A DNA stretch of 64,000 nucleotides from Apricaphanius iberus (taxonomy: Eukaryota; Chordata; Actinopteri; Cyprinodontiformes; Aphaniidae). The stretch is taken from contig JAPXFQ010001133.1 of assembly GCA_028564705.1 (NCBI GenBank), forward strand, positions 2,556,001 to 2,620,000, read 5' to 3'. Made by a program: the position numbers and the translations under genes. Under the pieces are notes generated by a model. The model was given only the letters and a program-made list of their open reading frames with translations, was not told the origin of the DNA and made no database searches. Shown here piece by piece: positions 35,401 through 47,400 of the stretch (position 1 is the stretch's first letter; each line of letters starts with the position of its first letter).

Positions 35401-38400
35401 GTATTCTAGAGTAGACAGTTTTCCACCATAGCTACTATTGTTGATGCTGAAAGTCAGATTCGGAGCAAAAGTAGGGTTGGACGATATGGCCTCAAATCTA
35501 TATTGCTGGAAGTATTATTTTTTCTGTAACCTGGGCCTTATTTCTAGCATGCATCATGTTCATTTACTCACCCAGACCAGACTTGGAGTCCTTCAGGAGA
35601 AGTTTAGGTTCATTGTGGGAGTTAATGGGGCTGCCAAAGGTCAGCCTCTAAATAAGGAATTATCTGCCACTAAACTCCTTCATTTCACCAATGTTTGGTT
35701 ATCAATCACTAGCTCTATTTCCCTGGGAGTTCAGAGTGACTCAGAGGAGCTTTGTTGTTGTCTTTAGGGTGTTTTACAGGCTTTTAATCCAATTCAACCC
35801 GTGTTTCCAATAACATCACTGCTGTGCTCCATCCCAGCTGTAGTCTGATCAGGACTATCAATCTGTGCTCTACGGCAGTCGGTTAGAGAAGACTTCTGCA
35901 GATATCAACACGGTTCACGTTTGTTTCCAAATTACACTAACCTAATGACCAATCAGACTAAGTTCAGCTTCTACAGGCTCCCTTTCTACAAGCTACACAG
36001 ACTGCAGCTGTAACAGAGGATGGCTGCAGCGTCATTTAAATCGCCATTTGTTTTAAGTTGTAAAAAACCCTGAATCCGCCCTTTCCTCCATCTCTGCAGC
36101 CTCCCACTCCACAGCTGGCATTGAAGCATGTAGATACACCGGTAAGTGACCGCTCTCTTCCTGTCTTTTATGCTGCTCTCTCGTTTATGCTGCTTTATGA
36201 GTTTGTAACACTTCTTTGTGGTAACAAGAATTATGGGAAATATAGTTTCTAGGTTTCTTTACAAACCTCAGGTCAAACACCACCAGGGGTGTGGTGGTGC
36301 AGATATGTGTTGTTGTATTTGTCAGTACGAATCCTGCTGTCCATCCATCCATCAGTTTATCCATCCATCCAACCATCCATCCATCCATCCTTCTCGATCA
36401 GTGATTCTACAGCTGGTCATGATGTCTCCTCTCAGACACGTAATGATTTCAGTTTGCCATCTCAGTTTTCGTCTCACATTAATTCTGGCCTCTCTGTAAA
36501 TGTTCCCATCTTAGTGGCCAATCAGTGTGGAGGAACTGATTAAGAATGCTAAGAATGAGAAACAAAACCGATGTTTTCCCTTTGCTGACGAGTTTCATGT
36601 TGGTTGACAGCGTCTGGTATTAACTCAGCTCGTCCTTCTGCCAGAATCTGGTTGATCTGGCCTTAAGAGGCCTCCCACTGTGTCCGCTCTGGTCACGATG
36701 GGACATTTCAACACCAAACCACCATGGATACATCCCGAATAAACAGACCCAAAAAACATTCCACCTCCTTCCATCCACATACCACAAATCTTCAGAAAAC
36801 CCCAGGGGAACAATGTGATACCTTGAATGAAATATTGAACATATCTGTGAGGAAATTTATAGTAAGAATCTGAGCTCCTTTCTTTTTTGTTGGAAGTTAT
36901 TGGTGAATTCTTGCTGAGGATGCAACTTTTAACAGCAGAAAGAGTAACTACTCAGCCACATTCTCCTCTTCTTCGTTGTGCAGAGTTTTGTGTGAGTGTC
37001 TATAAAAGCTGGTATACAAAGATGTCCATCTGTGTTTATATTGCTTCTCTGAGTCATTGCTGATCTAATTATTCAGGCTACATCTGAAACAAACGCTGAC
37101 TCGTGAAAAAAGAAGGGAGAGAAGACGAGGGATGCAAGGCATCAGTGCTGCTTTCATCTCTGTTGGCTGTACTGGAAATTAAGAGCCTCTTTTTAATGTG
37201 AGAGAAAAAAAAAGAAATATTCGGTTTCTCCTGCCAGCTGCTAGAAATAAACCCTTTTCCTCCCAGATTAGATGTGCTTATCTTGAATCCAGTTTCCTGT
37301 GATGTTAAAAGATTTAATTCTGGCAAAGATGAGGAAAATGCCTTCAATCATTTTAACACCAAGTGTGTTTATTTATTATCTGGATATATTGGCTTACAAA
37401 GCTTAGTAATGAAAAATTACTGTGATGAATGGATGGATAAATGTATCAATTATTGGATGGATGGATGATGGTTGGATGGATGGATGGTTGGTTGGATGGA
37501 TGGACGGATGGATGGATGGATGGACGGACGGATGGAGAGTTGGATGGATGATGCTTGGATGGATGGATAATTGTATGGACGATTGATGGATGAATGGATG
37601 AATGGATAAATGGATGGATGGATGGATGTATCAATTATTGGATGGATGGATGGATGGATGGATCAATTATTGGATGGATGGATGGATGGATAAATGGTAT
37701 CAATTATTGGATGGATGGATAATTGGACAGACAGACAGACAGACAGACGGATGGATGGGTGGATAGATGGATGGATGGATCAATTATTGGATGGATGGAT
37801 GGATGTATCAATTATTGGATGGATGGATGGATGAATGTATCAATTATTGGATGGATGGATGGATGGATGGATGTATCAATTATTGGATGGATGGATGGAT
37901 CAATTATTGGATGGAGGATGGTTGGTTTGATGAGTGGATGGATGGATGGACGGACGGACGGAGAGTTGGATGGATGATGCTTGGATGGATGGATAATTGA
38001 ATGGATGATTGATGGATGGATGGATGGATGTATCAATTATTGGATGGATGGATGGATCAATTTTTGGATGGATGATGATTGGTTGGATGAGTGGATGGAT
38101 GGGTGGATGAATAAATGGATGTATCAATTATTGGATGGATGGATGGATGTATCAATTATTGGATGGATGGATGGATGAATGTATCAATTATTGGATGGAT
38201 GGATGGATGGATGTATCAATTATTGGATGGATGGATGGATGGATCAATTATTGGATGGAGGATGGTTGGTTTGATGAGTGGATGGATGGGTGGATGAATA
38301 AATGGATGTATCAATTATTGGATGGATGAATAAATGGATGTATCAATTATTGGATGGATGGATAAATGGTATCAATTATTGGATCGAGAATGGATGGATG

Positions 38401-41400
38401 GATGGATGGATGGATGAATGTATCAATTATTGGATGGATGGATAATTGGACAGACAGACAGACAGACGGATGGATGGGTGGATAGATGGATGGATGTATC
38501 AATTATTGGATGGATGGATAATTGAATGGATGGATGCTTTCTTATCTTTTTTCGCCCTGTGGATGTATTCCATTCATTATTTTTTTGTCCCCGGGCCGAC
38601 AGGAAGGGGAGGAGCTTAGGCTCCCCAATCTAAAAGAAATCAGAATATTAAAATACTTATTGTTCACCATCAGTTTTGAGTCTTTTCTGATTCATTACCA
38701 ATCTACGGCAGGCTGTTATCAGATAAAATCCCCACCTATAATTTGTCTCTTTCCTTCTCTCCTCCTGTGCCTCCCAGGGATCCACGAGGTCCTGCAAAAG
38801 CGTGGAGATTCTGAGAAAGCAGTCGGGGTAATTATTGCTCATTCATGCTGCATTTAGATGCATAAAGCGCCCTCCACATATTCCATCCAGTAATTGGCGC
38901 CCTAACAAATCCTGAAAATTAAAGAATTAAATGTGTTTTTATTCATTCGGTGCGATTGTTTTTACCAAATCTCTTAAGCAACCGTTGGACCCAGATTGCA
39001 TCAAGGCAATAAAACAATTCCAATAAATGTTCACTATAAACCCAGAGTTTTTTCTAGTTTAGCTTCTGAGTGATGATTACTTATATTGTTATGTTTTGTA
39101 AAAAAAAAAAAAAACAGCTATCATTACAATATTAGATTGTACTATTTAGCTGAAAAATCAGTTGCACTAACGGGGTTTAGTAGAGATAACTTGGTATGTT
39201 TAGTTTTATAACAATGCGGAGGGGCCCAATCCAACAACATCCCTGGTCACAAAACAATCCACCAATCAGGACATGGGAAAACGTCTCACCTACCAATGAC
39301 CACACTAGGGACAATTGCAAATGTAGTAGCAACATGTTTCAAAGACAAACCTCCTAAACTAAATATAATGTATTTTATTTTATTGTGAGATTCTGTTCTT
39401 TTTAAAGCACAAAACAGTCTCACAGCTAGCCCTAGCCTGCCTGGAGAGTTTATAAGGCATGTTATTCAAACATGCAATGAGAGATTTTCGACCTCCAGTT
39501 TTGTTTTATTTTATTTAATATTTCATGATGACTTTAAGTGAAACTCCTCAAAAATAAACATAATTATAAATGGGATTTGTTTGAATTTATTTTAGAAAGT
39601 AATGTATCTCGGTGGGCCTACGCCCCCACAGACCCACCCATAGCCACTGCCCTGTCATAGATCTGATTTCATTTTAATATTGGAAATATTGTGAAATGTA
39701 AAAAACAAAAAACCCACTTCTTATTGATTAAAGGTGGAGGAATACATTTAACTTAGATCAACATTTTTGCAATAAATTTTTGAGAAAAACAGTTTTTGTC
39801 AATTATTGTGTAATGTTGAAAAAAGATAACATAACATAAATACAACATAATAATAACATAAATAAAAACAGAGCATTCTTTTCCGAAATGACCAAATTAG
39901 GACATGTTGAAATGATAATCTTCCATAGGTATGAATTATTATGTTAAACCGTCTCTCTAGCATCAATCACGATACGCTGAGCTCAAAACATTAAGGTCTT
40001 TTTAGCTTGTATTAAAGAAGGGGAAACAAAACACAAAGATATCTGCCTGCTCACTGCTAAGCATGGTGGAGGCTCTGTGTTAGTGTGGGCCTGTTAGTCT
40101 GTCAGCGGGTGTTCTAACATTGGTAACTCTTTGAAATATCACAACCTCTTACATAAACCAAAAACCCTGTCATGTTTCTTCTCATGGCCGGCGGTTAGCA
40201 GAGTCCGAGGCTGTTTTTGGTCAGTGCGACGGGCTGTGTGACATCAACAGAGGTCGTGTCAAAGGTCGGAGCAGGAATGTAAACCGGAGCTTTTCCAAGA
40301 AGAAAACGGCTCAGCTGTGGGAGTTTCGATCCGATAGAATGGATGGTTGTCATCCCTTCCTGAGAGCAATGCTAGAGTTCAGGAAAAGAAACCCAACAGA
40401 GGTTTATATTGCTATAGAGGACAAAAACTGATCATTAAAAATAAAAGCAGAAATGAAATGTTATGCACATGGATCCTGCTACTTCCTGTTTATTGACCAA
40501 TAGTAGAGGAGTTGGACCAAAAAGGACAGCCCTCCTCATTTGTATAATGAGGCTGAAATGCATAACGTAAAGTAAAAAGAGATTACGGCGACCTAATTTA
40601 TATGCACCCCTCTTCATGTTCAGGACTCACCAGTGCATTCTGTATGAAACTGTACGATGGTCCTTCCTCTACCTTAAAAGGAAATGTCATCTATTGATTT
40701 TCATTGCTAAAGCTCTAATAGGTAAATTACCCCTCTATATTTGTATATTCATATAACAGTCTTTACAGGACAAGGTGATCAGAAAATATATTATTAGTTA
40801 CACCACCGACAAGAACAGAACTTGGAAAAACAGCATCTCATGCACCATAAATCTGGAATGAACATCAAAACACCCTAAATCTAGAATCAATTCCACCTTT
40901 CAATACTTTTCAAAACCTTGTAAAGTGAACTCTGACAGAACGGTGTAATTGTTTTTAATTCAATGCCATTTAATGATGTCTGTGTTATTAAGTGTAATAT
41001 CTTGTTTATGTTTAATGTATGTACTGAGATCTGCAGTGTATTATGTAACCTTTTGTGCTGTCTATATATGTATTCCTTTATGGTAACTATTTGCCGCCAG
41101 TCTTGGCCAGGACTCCCGAGTAACTATAACTTCATGGGACTTTTACTGGTTCAATAAACGTTTATATAAAAACGACAAAAACACGTATTAGAAAAAAATA
41201 AAAGTTTTTAAAATAAATTTCTGTGCAAAAATGCACATTAGACAAAGGAAAAGCAATTTTTTTCGACATAAACGTGTAAGGAAAAAACAAATAATATACA
41301 TTTTTTGCTCAAAAAGCAAGTATAAGCAAAAATAAAAAAATAAAATATATACATTTTTGCATAAAATGGACACAAGAAAAGGAAAAGCATTTTTTTTTAC

Positions 41401-44400
41401 AAAAACATGTGTAAGGACAAAAATAAAAAAAAATTCTGTGCAGAAATGCACGTATAAGGAAAAGGGAAGACAATTTTTTTTGACAAAAATACATGTATAA
41501 GAAGGAGGAAAACAAACTTAAAAAAAAAAAACAGCTATAAGAAAAAAATCAAAATATAGGCCTTTACATTTTTGTGAAACACTGCACGTATAAGGAAAAG
41601 GAAAACCAAAAAACGTATATTTGTGCTTTTATTTTTAATAATGTCCGTTTTGGTCCTGCTTAGTATCGACGTGAGGGTTGAGAAAAAAAAACGTTTAGGA
41701 GGCCGACTGTTAAGCATTTGTGAGGCATTTCTGTACGTATTGTTTGATCACTTTTCCCTCTGAACCGTCCAGCAGCGCGGTTCAGGCCATGGAGGAGGCC
41801 TATGAGGTGGACCTGGTCTACATCACGGAGAGGATCATCTCCCTTTCGTTCCCCGCCGGAGCCGAGGAGCGCAGCTACACCAGCAACCTGAAGGAGGTGG
41901 CGACGATGCTGCGGTCCAAGCACGGCGAGCACTACCTGGTGAGAAACATCTGGACCTGAAGGGTCGTCCTGCATCTGGCTCAATGCCCTTAACGTGTCCG
42001 CATTCTCTCACTCGTTCATCTCAGGTGCTGAACCTGAGCGAGCAGAGGAACGATTTAACCAAGCTGAACCACAAGGTACGACCCTTTCTGTGTTTCTGTT
42101 TGGGGAGGATAAACTGCTCGTGATGTGACCAGCTTCTGAATAATCAGGTTCTGGAGTTCGGCTGGCCGGATCACCACGCACCGGCGCTGGACAAGATCTG
42201 CAGCATGTGCAAAGCCATCGACATGTGGCTGAGCGGGGAGCAGCGCAATGTGGTGCTGCTGCACAACAAGGTGATGCAAACTCATCAGAATACATTCACT
42301 GAGCTTTTTATGAATTATTAGCTATGGACCTCTGGAATAGAACCCTACTTACATCTAAAATAGACCAGATATGTACGAAAACGAGTTAGAGTTTTAAAAC
42401 AGTCAGTTATGATTATGAAACATATTCCTAGTCGCTGAATGACTGGATACTGAGAGAACATTAAGAGAAACCTTTAAACAATTTGGGAAAGCCCTAATGA
42501 TGATGTCACGGCGTTGATGGCTTCTGATTGGTTAATTCAAAGCATTTCCCTCCTTTCAGAATTACAAAAATCTTTTAGGTTGGACCACTGTTATTTCAAA
42601 TGCAGACTTTAAAACTGATCATTAAACTGTTGTAAAAGTTTAATGATTTTATTATGTTAAATCATCTAATTTTCTTGATATTTTATTGTTGAAGTTTATC
42701 ATAATTGTTTCAGCTTTATTCCTGCTTCTATATCTCTTCTTTCCCATTTCTTTTCCAAGCCACAGTTGTAAATAAGAATATCCTTCTTAATCTGTTCTGC
42801 ATAGATAAATAAAGGTTAAATAAATGAAATAGAAATAGAGCAGACGTTATTTTACCTCCAGTGTACAGCAGGTGCAACCACAGCAACACTATCTTTTACA
42901 GTCTTTTATTTTGAAATGTATTGGACTATTTCCCCTGGTACCATGTGTGGTTTCCTGTTTAGCCAAATATTAACCGTGGAACCCAACTCTGGAGTAAATG
43001 AAATACTTTATTTGGCATCGTAATAAGGGACGTCTCCATCTCAAAATTGAATCCAGACGATATTTTTATTTCTTTGAGTGATCGGAGATCGGCTACATAA
43101 GCTTATGAGTAGAGCCGATTTTTACAAAAGTACCTCCTAGTTACGTTTGACTGTGTGAAATAATTCCTCCGTAGCGATGCAAACAAAAACTCTTAATTAC
43201 CACAAATCAGCTAATATGGGTAAGTGTAAACAGATATGCTTAACCATACTTTAAAGTCGGCATGTCCCGATCAGTATTTTAGCCCTCCAATCCCGATCCG
43301 ATCTTTTAACCTCAAATCCGATCCAATAAAAATAAAATGTATAAAACTGAAATACATTTTTATCAAGTAACTCAACTTTTTAGAAGACTAATTTAATCAA
43401 TAACCATTATTGTTATTAATCCAATGAAATCTAAATCTTACACATAATTAATGGTCAGTTTGAGTTTAATATTTTAGACAAAAGTAGAAGTAAAACACTT
43501 ATACTTGGTACAGCATTATAAAGAAAAGTATTTCCAGCAGGTTTATATGCTGGTGTACTCAATGCTGCCCTCCACTGTCATGGAATCACATTCACTTTAT
43601 ATTTTTCAGTAAATACCAGAGTTAGAAAGCCCACATTGCTCTAAATTTGTAAGTTGCAGTATAATTATTGATGTTTTCAATGTAAGATGAAATATTCTAT
43701 GCTCCTGATGTCAGCATAGATTTCTGATAGTATTTGAATGCAGCACAGGTGCAGCTTAGTTCAGTGTCTGCCTTTTCTTCCTTCATGTTTTTCTCTGTGT
43801 ATTTCGATTTATTTTTGCCACAAGGTGAGTTTTTATGCCTTTATTATATAGTTTAAAGCATATCTGTTGAAGTTTACCCATATTAGAATTGTGTTTAATC
43901 TGCTACGCTGATTTGTGGTAATTAAGAGTCCTTATTGCATCGCTACAGAGGTTTGAATTATTGCACAATAACAGGGATAACTAGGAGGAACTTTGGTAAA
44001 AATCAGCACAACTCGTCAACTTATGTAGCCGTTCTCCGATCACTGAACAATATGAAAATATCGTCCAGATCCGATCTTAAGATTCAGATTCAGAAAACTT
44101 TATTGATCCCTCGAGGGCAATTAAATTACAGCAACCGCCAACAGATATTGCAAAAACAAACACATCACCACATTCACTGCGTGTCACTTCCAACGGTACA
44201 GACAATAGCTGATAGTATAACAATTACACACACATTACAAAGAGGTCAATGCCACTTAGTAAAGTCACTTCCTTCAGAATTCAACAGTACAGCGACAGAG
44301 GGAACAAAAGTGTTAGCAAAACGATTTGTTTTCCGAAAGGGTACATAAACCCGACGTCCAGAAGACATGAGCGAAAACTCAGAGGACAGAGCATGGAGAG

Positions 44401-47400
44401 GCTGACCCAAGATATATTTAGCCTTCTTTAGCGTCTGCTCCTCCCATAGAGACTCTAGGTCTCTTTGTTCAACTCCTATTATTTTAGAGCAAATTTGGAC
44501 AGTATTTTGCAGTTTGTTTTGATCTTTCACAGACGAACCCTTGAACCAGCACACAAATGAAAAAGTTAATAGGCTCTCTATGAAACAGCCGTAAAAGTTC
44601 CAGAGAATCCTTTTATTTACATTGATTCTTTGCTGACCACGTTTAAAAACGGAGCCTGTATTTGCGTGAACTTGTTACCCTTCCAAGAACCAAGATGTTT
44701 GTACTTCTCCACTACTTCCACCACTTCACCACGAATGACACTGATGCCCAGAGAGGGCGCTGTGGAGCATCTGAAGTCAATAACCATGTCCTTGGTTTTT
44801 GAGACGTTTAGATCCAAGTAGTTGCTGTCACACCATACGACAAAGTCTGTCAATAGGGTCGTGGTTCATTTCAGATCCTGAAAGTAAGGACACTAAGCCT
44901 GTGTCGTCTGAAAACTTAACCAAGGATCTGTTCTTCTGAGTGACCCGGCTACTGTCCGTGTACAGAATGAACAGCAGAGGGGACAGAACACACCGCTGAG
45001 GGGATCCCGTGTTAGAGATGGACACTGGGGACATCTGACCATTCACAAACACTCGCTGGATCCTATCCGTGAGAAAATCTAAAATCAATAAAACAAGCTG
45101 GTCAGGCAAATTAAAAACAGTGGCACGTCTTTCGATCAGGATACGGGGCTGCATCTTATTAAATGCAGAAGAAAAGTCAGCGAACAAAACATCTTGATAT
45201 CGGGACATCCATAATATAAACTACTGTTCATTTACATTTCATTACATTAAACTATTTATTCAGATGTTTTTTATTGTTCTACCATTTCTTTTGGAAATTT
45301 CATTTTCAGTTTAATAAATGATTTTCTTGTTTGTTCCCTCCATAAAACGCACAACATCTTCTAGTCTGCTGCTTGAGCCAAGTTTCTCCTGTTTTTGAAA
45401 GTAATTCCTGCTACCGCCACGCCTTTAACGCTACACAAACATTTAATACATCAAAACGACTTTCAGCCGGTGTTTCTGTACACAGTCTAAGGGTTTTGGT
45501 TTTCCTTTAAATCCCCTCAGAGGGAAGGAAACTCTAACAGTCTCTCATTCATTTGCTTCTTAACCCTTCTCTGAACCATCAGTATTAATGTAAATTATCT
45601 CCACTTTTACTCAGTCTCCTGTGTGTTCTGCTGTGTTGTAGGGAAATCGGGGTCGAACGGGCGTAGTGGTGGCTGCATACATGCACTACAGCAACATATC
45701 TGCCAGGTATACATCATTGATGTCTTGTATTACTGTCCAAGCTTCTGTGTGGAGTTCATCCAACGCTGATGCAGAAGATTTTAGGCTGCTGCTTTTGAAA
45801 AACTGTTATTTGAGTACTTTGATCCTCCAAATCCCCCGTCTGAAGGGTGCTGTGAGGACAGCAGCAGTAATCCATCAAACTAAGGCCTTGGAAATGAAAC
45901 GCCCATGTGATATTTTAGCTTTGCAGTCCGTCCTAGCTAGTTTATTTTCTTGGTGTTGTGAGGGAAAAATGTCGTCCTAGATGTTATAAAATGGCAACGA
46001 GCCTGGACGACTATCTTTTTTGTTTTTGTTATATTAATAATATTTTTGGGACTTTATTTTGAATGGAGAATGAAAACATGTGTCTTATTTCATGGCGTCC
46101 AGCGCTGACCAGGCACTCGACAGGTTCGCCATGAGGCGTTTCTATGAGGACAAAGCTCTACCTGTGGGTCAGCCATCACAGAGAAGGTAAATGATTTACT
46201 CCTTTCCTTTTTCTAAGCCTTTTTTCTTTAATTAAAACCATTAGATAAACAGAATGAGAGATCAAGCAAACCCTGCAGTGGATTTTTTTTCTGTTTCAAA
46301 CTGGAAAATATACAGTGCTAAGAAGTTTTTACGCTCAAATGTTTCTGATCTCAAAAGACATTTTATATCCTAGTGTTTTCATACTAGGATAACCTGAGTA
46401 AATTGAGAAATGATGAAATACCTTATCTAAAGTGTGCTGAAACATCACAAGAAAAGCAACACATCATGTCCCAATCCAAAGAAACTCAAGTCATACGAAG
46501 CCGTTTCTAAGGATTTGGGAATCCATGAGAACCACAATGAGAACCATCATCCATTAGAGGAGAAAACATAGAGCATTGAGGGATCCTGCCTGCAAAAACT
46601 CTCCTAAAGGAGGGAAATCCTTGTAGCTGGCGTCCCATTGAACAAATATTTTCTGTTTGACAGTTTGTATTTTTAAATGCTGACAAAAAAACAACCTGAA
46701 GGCCGTCTGCCATTTTGACAGACTACAGTTCCCACCTCCATTTTTGACCAATTGGTGCAGACATTTTCAGCTTTACACACGGAGTTCAGGTAAATAAACT
46801 GGTTAAAACTGATTCCCAGGAGTGCATGAGAGCATCATCTGACAAACTGAACATAGAACTACTTAGTAAAATGAAATTAAAAAGTTGCACTGTAGAATAT
46901 ACCTGCTCTGGTTCCTGCTCCACGTGTAACCATAATGTAAATAGTGGCATTGCTGCAGTGGTTTTTTTGTCATCAGGTTCAGTATTTTTGCCTCAGACAG
47001 ATGATTTCTCATGGGGGTTTAGGTGTTGTTCTCTGGAGGCTTACGTGCTGGCTCAGCCAAAGTTTTAAAATGAGGACATTTTTTTTCCAACTAAATCAAT
47101 CAGACGCCTAAAACACTCTGAACGAACCGTTTCCTGATCCGTAAACTACGCTTCAGTGGCAGAAAAGCCCGCAGGAGGAAAGCAGCAGGCGACGGTGTTC
47201 AGGACCCATTGTCACTTGATTACTTGATTGTTCAAACTTCCTCACAGAAGTGTTCTGTTTGTTAACACAGTTGTTAAGTGTTAAAATGAGGAGAAGTTAA
47301 AAAAGGAACATCCTGGATCAGTTTCTTCACTCTTCAGTATTCTTTGTTATGTATCATCTATGGAAGTGTTGGGTCGGGACTTGGTATCGGTAGATACTCA

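Larger units (their letters stand above)
32247..36099 (+). other. tns1: tns1 intron 2
   Basis: Contains the 33.1-34.0 kb minisatellite and, at 35490-35770, one arm of the long-inverted-repeat family of 18.25-19.73 kb. No other recognised content in 32247-33100, 34030-35480 or 35780-36099. Confidence 0.75.
36142..38777 (+). other. tns1: tns1 intron 3
   Basis: Dominated by two tetranucleotide arrays: a short one on the CCAT strand (36340-36391) and the large GATG array (37427-38535). 36400-37420 is unique-looking sequence without recognised features; apparent long peptides rich in W, M, D and G come from the array. Confidence 0.75.
38828..41772 (+). other. tns1: tns1 intron 4
   Basis: Contains a Tc1 remnant near 40.05 kb, a LINE 3' end at 40.62-41.17 kb and an A-rich minisatellite at 41.17-41.64 kb. 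38830-39950 and 40150-40610 show nothing recognisable apart from a poly-A run near 39100. Confidence 0.75.
42271..45641 (+). other. tns1: tns1 intron 7, splitting the phosphatase active-site loop
   Basis: Contains two head-to-head hAT copies and a Rex1 LINE (43026-45210, listed separately). 42271-43025 and 45212-45641 show no recognised feature. Confidence 0.8.

Noticed and set aside
37446..38329. Long open frames on both strands rich in WMDG or HPSI repeats
   Set aside because: Products of the GATG tetranucleotide array, open in several frames only because the unit lacks stops.
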